Shown here: positions 56,938 to 64,000 of the stretch, one piece after another | How positions within the stretch are numbered: the first letter of the stretch is position 1 | Layout: each line of letters starts with the position of its first letter | From: Rosellinia necatrix | Taxonomy: Eukaryota; Ascomycota; Sordariomycetes; Xylariales; Xylariaceae | Assembly (NCBI GenBank): GCA_021209875.1 | Contig: JAGYVD010000007.1 | Coordinates: forward strand, 3,286,001 to 3,350,000 | Length of the DNA stretch: 64,000 nt | Direction of reading: 5' to 3' | Made by a program: the position numbers and the translations under genes | The notes under the pieces: model-generated | Seen by the model: the letters and a program-made list of their open reading frames with translations, nothing else | Told to the model about the DNA's origin: nothing | Database searches by the model: none

Positions 56938-57307
56938 CTAGTAGAGACCGACGAGGATGTCACCGCGGACGCGGGCGGTGAGGTGGACCTCAGCCTCGAG
57001 ATCGAGCTTGACACCGACCAGGAGAGCGGCGTTCTTCAGCTTTCCCTCGTCATCGATGGGGCCCTTGACAAGGTTGCCTGTTGATCGTGTTAGTTGTTGT
57101 TGCTGGACTCGCTGGCCTCGCCCCGAGGAGGGATGAAAGGAGCTGTTCACTCACCAGCAACGTTGTTGCCACGGCCAGTCAGACCGGGAAGGGGAAGGCT
57201 GGGGGCACCCTCGTAGGTGGCAGGAGCGGCCTTGACGCTGTTTGGATGCCGATGTTAGCAGATCCGATCTGTAGTTCTCAGGATGAGGCGACCTACGGAG
57301 AAGACAT
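56938..57307 (-). CDS. Unknown conserved small fungal protein, 77 aa, three exons
   Basis: Exons on the complement: 57307-57297 (11 nt, MSSP), 57237-57155 and 57077-56938, 77 residues. Donors GTAGGT and GTGAGT and acceptors CAAACAG and CAACAG are good, and all phases close. The joined protein runs MSSPVKAAPATYEGAPSLPL, then PGLTGRGNNVAGNLVKGPID and finally EAEVHLTARVRGDILVGLY. It has no signal or membrane segment and includes a Gly/Asn turn-rich centre and a beta-like C-terminus. The third codon positions are strongly C-biased, typical of highly expressed fungal genes, and the upstream leader is CA/TTG repeat-rich (about 57340-57400 is (GGT)n). I have the impression of similar short proteins in other ascomycetes, but I know no function. 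Confidence 0.7.
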
Positions 57308-60300
57308 GTTGATTGTTGGGGGTTTTGAGTCGTGAGACTGAAAGTGGTAGAAGAGTTGTTGGTGGTGGTGGTGGTTGAGCTGGAATGTGTTTGTGTTGTG
57401 GGATGATGATGGAAAAAAGTTGTCGGTTGAGGGGATTCGTCGGTCCTATATATACACAATTCTCATCGCAATGAGATGCCAGAACTGCATCTAACCCATA
57501 CCTAGGTAGCTAAGTCCAACCGAACCACCCAGCCCGGTTGCGTATGCCAATCTGAGCTGTAGTTTGGTGTATACGCTATCGCCAGAGGTGGAGTGAGCCC
57601 TGCCACGCTCGAAAGTGAAGCCAAAATGTCGTCGACGCTTCAACTCCAACACGCTCGGACGCTAAATTAGACGACCTGCTCGGCTAGTATTGCGGTCGTA
57701 CGATCAAACACCCGCCACGTAGTTGATCGATCGAACGGTTTCGTGGAATTGCTGCAATCCCTCGCCTCCTCGAGTGCCGCACGCATAGGATCAATCCTCG
57801 TCTAAATTATGCTCTGTTATTATATTGCTTTGTTGTCAATTATTTTGGCGGCTAATAATATGGACCCAGGGACCTCTACCCCGGTGATACATACGCTATC
57901 TTCGCCGCGCTCGGACTGCGGTTTATGCGAAAACTCAGGGTGTTCGGGCTCCCTTGCTCGGCTGTGAGGGGGGATCCTTGGACCGTATCCACGTGGTCGC
58001 ATATTTACCGTCGACGATAATTGTTGAGTAACCTGAGTATTACCAAGATGGGGTTGAATTTATTCCGACATGGTTTCAGCCACAATATCCATCCCCGGTC
58101 GGTGGGGTGGGTTAAACGGCCGACGCAGTCCGGATCTTGACCCGGCATGCCCCACAGGTAGGATGCGGAGACCGTTCGATGGCCAGTTACCCAAAAAGGC
58201 AGGGCTTTCCTACCTTGGCGTTGGCGTGCTCCATTGCGCAAAACTACGCCAGGATGAGCGTTCCCGTCATGGGGGCTCGAAAGCCAAACAACGTCTTAAT
58301 CCCCTATCGCTCCTCTCACAAACTCGGAATACACTAGGATCGTATCGAGGCATCTCTCCCCTCCCCATGATGATTATTCGCCAAATCCCTGACTATGATA
58401 TGCAGTGTACTTTCCGATGCCGCCACTATCATCTTCGGGCGGGCCCGTTCCGTAAGCACCATTCATTCCCGTCTACATTTTCCATAGTGACAAGACGGAT
58501 AACTTCTACACTAGAGTCCGGGCAATTGGGGGGGCTTTCCTCCAGTGTGGATAGTTCGTTTGATAGTATTGTTCATTCAGTCAATTCTCGATCCATGTTC
58601 CAAAATTAAATTGTGACAACGAATGCTATACATAGGTGGCAAGGACGCAGGAGACCCCGATGGAGTACAGATTTCTCCGAGAGCAGTTTTCTCTGTCGAG
58701 GCCATCTGCAACGCGGAGTAAGATTCCCACCCAGTGATTGGCTTCCGTCCCCTCGGCGTCGTTCAATTGGCTATAAGACAGCTGCAAGCTGCAAAACAGT
58801 TCCGTATGCTGCATATTAATCCGAGAACAGGCATAGTATGCGTAGTTCATGGAGAAAACATGTGATTGGAACAAAAGTGGACGAATATTTTCTTGGCGAA
58901 GGGGCCGGAAACGTACGTAGGATTGGATAGAAACTAAGCGCAGAATGCATTGGTTAAGCTTTTTTTTATTCAACCTGCAAGGGGGTGTGCACTGGTTGAC
59001 GGTCAGATCTACGTCTTGTCTCTCGCATTGTCTCAGATGTAGATGGCAATGCCACTGAGACGGTACAACTCACGTACATATAATGGATGTAACGGCATAC
59101 TGTCGTGCGCCGATGACGTGTAGTATTTTTAGAATATCCGGCAATAGATAGGATGGCCTTTGTCCGAACTGTGTTGAGAGCGAACTGGAATGCACCCTGA
59201 GCCACCAATTAATTATGGGGGTTCGCCAGAATCTATGCCACAGCCAACTCGTGACCTGAATTACCTATTGATACTGCGTTGAATTATGTGCCGATGGATG
59301 TGTTCATGGATTCAGAATGGCAACTATAGCCGGCAATGTTCCTTATTGCGGATCCCGACGACAACCAGCACAGATACGATGTGAGGTTAGGTGGAGTGCC
59401 CGGCCAACTTCCGTCGATGGGCCTTGCGACTTAACTCAACTAAAGAACCGTAATAACGCTGGATCGGTAGGAGGTATTCGTATTTGGATCTATGTATCCA
59501 TAATCCACAAAGATGATGTGTTAGTTCTATGTTTAGGTAGAGATTGGCTGGCCCATACCACCACCTGACGGGCTAGAACGGCCGGTTTTAATGGTGCATA
59601 GTCATCAACTATGCTGGCGATCCGCTTCATACGTTGAAGTAGAGGCTGTGCATAAGAATATTCCCAATAACCGGGATAAAACATCTCATTCTCGAACCCA
59701 CCAAAAGATCTTCTGACGATGATGCCCGGAAACAGCGGCAGGGAGGACGATCCGGGCCACTGATATGACGACGGCACTCCGTGTCAATTCTTCTCCTGTT
59801 CGTACAAATGCAAATTGATATAAAATCAGAGCTATCTCAGGCATCACGTAAGGTAGAGCTAATGGGCTATCCCAGGGGCCATTTTTTATGAATGGGGGTT
59901 TCGGGACAGGCGAAGGCGGCGCGCTTGAAACCATTTTCGCGTCTTACCGGAACTTATTTAGCCTTTTCCTGCGCCTGCTCGGGTCTGCAGGATTTCGTGA
60001 GCCAGCTTGAGAACTTCGTACAGACCGCGAAATCGACCTGCCTCAAACGTCGCATCGCCTTTCTACTGGCTGCTGGGAGGGCCCTAAAGTGGTGGTCATA
60101 TCGAACCTGCTCTATGATGGAGTAACGTACCTGACTTTCCTTATAATTTTCTCTCTAATACTTGCACAGCTATTCAAGTTACTCGGTCTTCTATCCATCT
60201 CTGACAAGTGATTGGAGCCCAAAGGCTTCTCAAGCTTGCCGTTTTTGAATAGTGATGTAGAATCACGGCGGTGGCGTAAGCAAGAGGCTTTATCTTATTA

Positions 60301-61808
60301 TAATAAAGTCATTATAATAAAGATGAAGTTTCCCCTGGGTCAATCGGATAAAAGCCTTCGCCCGACGCCATGAGGGTCGATTCAATACACTCCCCATCAC
60401 TGCAGTTTCCCGGCTGATCGGTCGGATCATCGGCGAGAGGGGGCATCCATGAAAGGTACGACATGGTATTTCGATCACTAACATTGCCGTTACCTTGTAG
60501 CTGTCGGGAGGCAACCTCGAAAGGGGGAATGGCTTTTCGAATAGACCCAGAAATACGCCAATCCGTCGGAGTCAGGAGGCAGCTTAATATTCGAGGTCTT
60601 TCTCTCTTATTTTCGCACACTGTTGTGCATCGATCTCTTCAACATTGTTTATCATCCGGATAAGCTATGGCGGCCTTAAGAGCCCATGGCCGGAGTGGGT
60701 TGATATTTTGCAAACCCTAGAGCTCATTTACCACGATGCTAAGTGCATTAAGTCGTTCCCCGCCATGCTAGCGAGCCACGGAGTGGTGGTATACACATGA
60801 ACTGCCTTGCTTCTGACTGATCTCTCAAGGACATCTACGAGCGCATGGGGGATCGATAAGTGGTGGTGATGATGCATCATGCCCTAGTTTGGTATATCTC
60901 GACAGATGCCTGGCTGTAGTAATCGGAACAGACAATTTTCACCTCGATACTCATGTCTTCAGTTGACAGACGGGAACGTAAGAGCTAGTTCAGAAGTAGC
61001 GGCGCCGCCACCGTGGTATTCTGCCATGTTACCAAGGCGCCGCAGTTGCTTTGCCACAACGAGCCGCCTAGGCTGCCTCAGGATATTAACGTCGCGATTT
61101 CGTGGCGATCGCTTGCATCACCACGACCAGAAGACCTAAGCGGGCCAGCAATTCGCCATGCTAGGAACCGGAGAGCCTCCCGGCGGTAGTGCCAGTGTCA
61201 TGAGGCGGGTAGCTCCTTTGGGCGGGCTTACAGCGTACCAAACCCGCACTGCCAATACAACGAGACATACATCTTCAAGGGATATATACGCTAGCCCAGG
61301 TCTTCATCGAAATGAGCGGCTTGTCAAAGGTTCGTTTGCTGTGCTTCTGAGCAATGTTTGCAGTACTGTAGAGGTAGGTCTCGCCATGGTTAAGAGTGTA
61401 TCTTTTGTTATGTGAGAATTGATCACTTACGTGTAAGCGACGAAGTTATTATCTAGATTTTTAATAGGTAGCGAACCCCTATTTTAAATATTCGTATTTA
61501 TGCAGGAGCTGTAGCGACGGGATAACCAGCGACGCTGTTGAAGGGATGAAGTTTTGAGGGACATGTAAATCCACCGTAATACAGGTAGGTAACCAGTACC
61601 TAACCACTTGATATAGGCAGCTACTAGCCACTGCTCAAGCCACTGGCGCCACTTACACCTACCCATTTCCTCGGGGGTGTAGGCACCTACCTACCTACTT
61701 ACCTACACCTTCATTTAAACCAATACCTATGGCTCTGATTACTCCCATCCACTCACTTTCTTGTCTCATCGCCACTCAAATTTCACTCAAATTTGACGCG
61801 CATTGGCT
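57308..61808. other. Long gene-poor region
   Basis: About 4.5 kb with no supported intact gene. ACCTAGGTAGC occurs at about 57502-57512. TTATTATAAT repeats occur near 60294-60318. The minus strand from about 61150 to 59490 shows several protein-like open segments in shifting frames (see findings). The right-hand 100 bp (about 61683-61708) has CACCTACCTACCTACTTACC repeats close to the ankyrin gene. Confidence 0.5.
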
Positions 61809-63530
61809 ATGTTCGGTCGGAAAAGGAAATGGCTTGAGGACGAGTTCCAAACCGAACCAGAGGCCTTTCACGCCTGCGTTCGCGATGGCAATCATCGGCG
61901 ACTACGCGAACTAGTAATCGATACCTCACCTGCCCGAGATATCAACCACTCCGTCCTTGATTTCGGCCCACCCCTTCATTTTGCCGCATTTTGCGGCGAT
62001 ATGGTCTCTGTGGAGCTGTTGCTAGCGGCTGGTGCAGATTCTCTTCTTGTGAGCCATGGCAACGAGCCGGCGCTTACTGCTATTGGGAAAGCCGCCCTCA
62101 AGGGACATCGGGATATCGTAAAGCGCCTCTGGATAAGTGGAAGCCCGGAAAGAAACGTCCACGGGCTGCGGCATTGGCAAACACCCCTCGTTGTGGCTGC
62201 AACAGGAGGACATGTCGCTATTGTGGGTGATTTACTGGACCTCTGGGAGGGCTGGTCGCAGGACACGAAGACTCAAGCATTCTTATGGGCTGCACGGAAA
62301 TGGCGCCTGGGTGTCGCTACCTTGCTGCTGAATCGGTCCTCTTTCGGGCAATCGACGGTTCAAGAGGCACTATCCTACGCTACAGATTACAGGATCATGG
62401 GGCTTGGCGATTTACCAAGATATGAGGGCATCGACTATCTTGACCAGCAACTGCTGATTGCGCTGTTGATCGACGCCGGCGCAAATCCGAACTCTCGTCT
62501 GGACGACGTACCTCTTGTCTGCCGTGTCGCCCAAAACGCAGGCCTTACCGGTGCCCTCAAGATTCTGATAGAAAAGGGTGCAGATCCGAATCAGACGAGT
62601 GATTGTGGTCATTCCGCTCTACATGTCCTTGCCAATCCAGTCCCAGCAGGCCCATCAAATGTCTCAGGTTACCTCCAGAACGAATCTGCAATTCGCTTGC
62701 TTCTGCAACATGGAGCTTCTGCGTTACAGCCAGATGAAAATGGCGAGTTTGCTTTACACCGGGCCGCTTACGGATTAGAGTTTCGTCTTTTCCGCCTATA
62801 CTTATCCTCTCACCCGGATCGAGACTGGGACGGCATTCTGCAGATGCGAAATCACCATGGAGAGACCTTATTACATTTTGCCTCAGCCGGATGCTGTATA
62901 GAAACAATGGCCTTTCTCATTGATCAAGGGCTGGATGTCAATTCAGTGAACACGAACGGATGGACGCCGTTGATGTGTGCCTTGGTTCCTACTCAGAAGA
63001 CTGCGCTCACGGGTGCAAGCAGCACTTCCATGGCGGATACTATACAAGCAGCCCGCTTACTACTTTCTCATGGTGCCGATACCGCCACAACAACAGCTGA
63101 AGGCTGGACACCATTGCATGGCCTCGCCCTCCACCGTGACCGTGACATAAACAGCCTGGCTGCTGACCTTGCCAACGACTTGATATCTCGTGGCGCTGAC
63201 CCAGAAGCCTGCGCTCCCCTACTAAGCCCAGATGGAAGGGGGTCCGTGCCTGATAGTAGCCTGACCTGGGGTTATCGCTTGCGGGAGGCCATAGCGGATC
63301 CATCAAGCCGGCGCATGATGGTTCGTTTGGACCTTCCGCCAGTGTACTGGGCAGCTGAACGTGGCGCCGTTGGCGTCATTGGAGCGCTGTTGGCTCATGG
63401 CGTCGACATTTCGCCCGTGGGTGGGATGACGCTCACTAGGATGGCCGCCGACTCGGAGTTTCTGAGCAGAGACCAAAAGCTCGTGGAAATTATAATTGAA
63501 ATACTTCTATCTGCTGGCGGAGGGTATTGA
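61809..63530 (+). CDS. Ankyrin-repeat protein
   Basis: Single-exon protein of 573 residues from the ATG at 61809 (the frame continues two codons further upstream but only with a TTG). About eight to ten ankyrin repeats are visible, for example PPLHFAAFCGDMVSVELLLA, TPLVVAATGGHVAIV, SALHVLANPV with AIRLLLQHGAS, FALHRAAYG, ETLLHFASAGCCIETMAFLI, WTPLMCALV with AARLLLSHGAD, WTPLHGLALHRD and PPVYWAAERGAVGVIGALLA. The first residues (MFGRKRKWLEDEFQ) are charged. No NACHT, F-box or other domain is present, and there is no signal peptide, so it is a likely cytosolic or nuclear scaffold. The partners are unknown. Such genes are common in accessory parts of fungal genomes. Confidence 0.88.
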   Translation: MFGRKRKWLEDEFQTEPEAFHACVRDGNHRRLRELVIDTSPARDINHSVLDFGPPLHFAAFCGDMVSVELLLAAGADSLLVSHGNEPALTAIGKAALKGHRDIVKRLWISGSPERNVHGLRHWQTPLVVAATGGHVAIVGDLLDLWEGWSQDTKTQAFLWAARKWRLGVATLLLNRSSFGQSTVQEALSYATDYRIMGLGDLPRYEGIDYLDQQLLIALLIDAGANPNSRLDDVPLVCRVAQNAGLTGALKILIEKGADPNQTSDCGHSALHVLANPVPAGPSNVSGYLQNESAIRLLLQHGASALQPDENGEFALHRAAYGLEFRLFRLYLSSHPDRDWDGILQMRNHHGETLLHFASAGCCIETMAFLIDQGLDVNSVNTNGWTPLMCALVPTQKTALTGASSTSMADTIQAARLLLSHGADTATTTAEGWTPLHGLALHRDRDINSLAADLANDLISRGADPEACAPLLSPDGRGSVPDSSLTWGYRLREAIADPSSRRMMVRLDLPPVYWAAERGAVGVIGALLAHGVDISPVGGMTLTRMAADSEFLSRDQKLVEIIIEILLSAGGGY

Positions 63531-63842
63531 GATTAGCACTCGCGTACTAGGTGCGTACATACATCACGTTGAGTTACTATCGCAGAACTAACAAATCATT
63601 AATTCTATATAGCTTGCTAAAGAAACACTTTACAACGGGGTAAATTATCAGCGATGGAAGCATGAGCCCACCACGCTGAGGCAATTAGTGACGGGGAACC
63701 CGACAATGGCCCATGATGCCTTTAAGACTATCAACATAAATGTCTACGGGACTTCCTACGTAATAAAATTATCTGGCAAGGTGTTTGATATTTGAACGCA
63801 TTAAAATGGCTCTTCAGCTAAACACCTTCTCTCCCGATTATC
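63531..63842. other. Intergenic 3'-3' spacer
   Basis: AT-rich, no gene seen. Confidence 0.6.
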
Positions 63843-64000
63843 CTACGGCGGTGGCGGTGCCGTAAAGAAGTTGTACAACCCATTTTCAATGAGGAAGTTA
63901 AGTTGGTAAGGATCCCTATTCCCTGCCGCCGTGGTATAGCCACTTGGAGGGCGAACCAAAAAGCCCGGGTTCTCCGGGTCGATCTGGTCGAGTGGGTTAC
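63843..64000 (-). CDS. C-terminal fragment of an unknown gene (continues beyond window)
   Basis: The complement from 64000 is open and reads NPLDQIDPENPGFLVRPPSG, then NRDPYQLNFLIENGLYNFF and TAPPPP before TAG at 63845-63843, about 51 residues. The sequence looks coding (balanced composition, no low complexity until the terminal prolines), and it is convergent with the ankyrin gene. I do not recognise the family. The remainder lies past the right edge. Confidence 0.5.
   Translation of the reverse strand, partial: NPLDQIDPENPGFLVRPPSGYTTAAGNRDPYQLNFLIENGLYNFFTAPPPP

Noticed and set aside
58070..58609. 179-codon plus-strand open frame
   Set aside because: Low-information sequence without recognisable motif; no splice or promoter support.

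Overview
The window is nuclear DNA of a filamentous ascomycete (Pezizomycotina, most likely a Sordariomycete). The evidence is: short GT-AG introns (about 50-270 nt) with CTAAC/CTGAC-type branch sites; a class I chitin synthase; an Aco2-type mitochondrial aconitase; a microsomal P450; a GH7 cellulase-family protein; a fungal-only DUF6536 membrane protein; and long intergenic spaces with microsatellites and a recurrent palindromic ACCTAGGT motif. No tRNA, rRNA, CRISPR array or intact transposon was recognised.

Layout. 1-657: 3' end of a FAD monooxygenase. 915-1272 (-): two-exon 79-aa mitochondrial-type microprotein. 5095-7188 (+): unknown 697-aa disordered protein. 8026-10546 (-): Aco2-type aconitase with a separate first exon encoding the start of the targeting peptide. 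14345-16235 (+): five-exon P450. 20835-23880 (+): class I chitin synthase with a 19-nt first coding exon. 24677-27258 (-): five-exon SLY1. 28151-28852 (+): EthD-like protein. 29196-29742 (+): broken RWD/DUF1115 gene. 33947-38934 (+): three-exon 1479-aa PNUTS/Ppn1-like PP1 regulator. 39741-41122 (-): PPC decarboxylase, divergent from 42160-42834 (+) GRX5. 45327-46334 (+): secreted beta-helix protein in a GC-rich island. 47100-47894 (-): unknown protein. 48605-50374 (+): GH7 protein. 51058-54396 (-): eight-exon DUF6536 membrane protein. 56938-57307 (-): three-exon 77-aa protein. 61809-63530 (+): ankyrin-repeat protein. 63843-64000 (-): C-terminus of an unknown gene.

The genes are a mix of core functions (lysine/TCA metabolism, cell wall synthesis, ER-Golgi fusion, CoA synthesis, Fe-S biogenesis, RNA polymerase II-linked phosphatase control) and accessory functions (P450, FAD monooxygenase, secreted plant-wall-type proteins, ankyrin protein). 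They do not form one pathway and I see no convincing secondary-metabolite cluster.

The most striking observation is the GH7 protein at 48605-50374. It keeps the family fold, the aromatic substrate-site positions I can identify and its secretion signal, but all three acidic catalytic positions of the E-x-D-x-x-E motif are replaced (Q242, A244, S247). It looks like a secreted pseudo-cellulase. Other points of interest are abrupt GC steps inside two unrelated genes, two genes with an exon junction out of phase by one base, hidden tiny exons, and a central-deletion RWD/DUF1115 relic.
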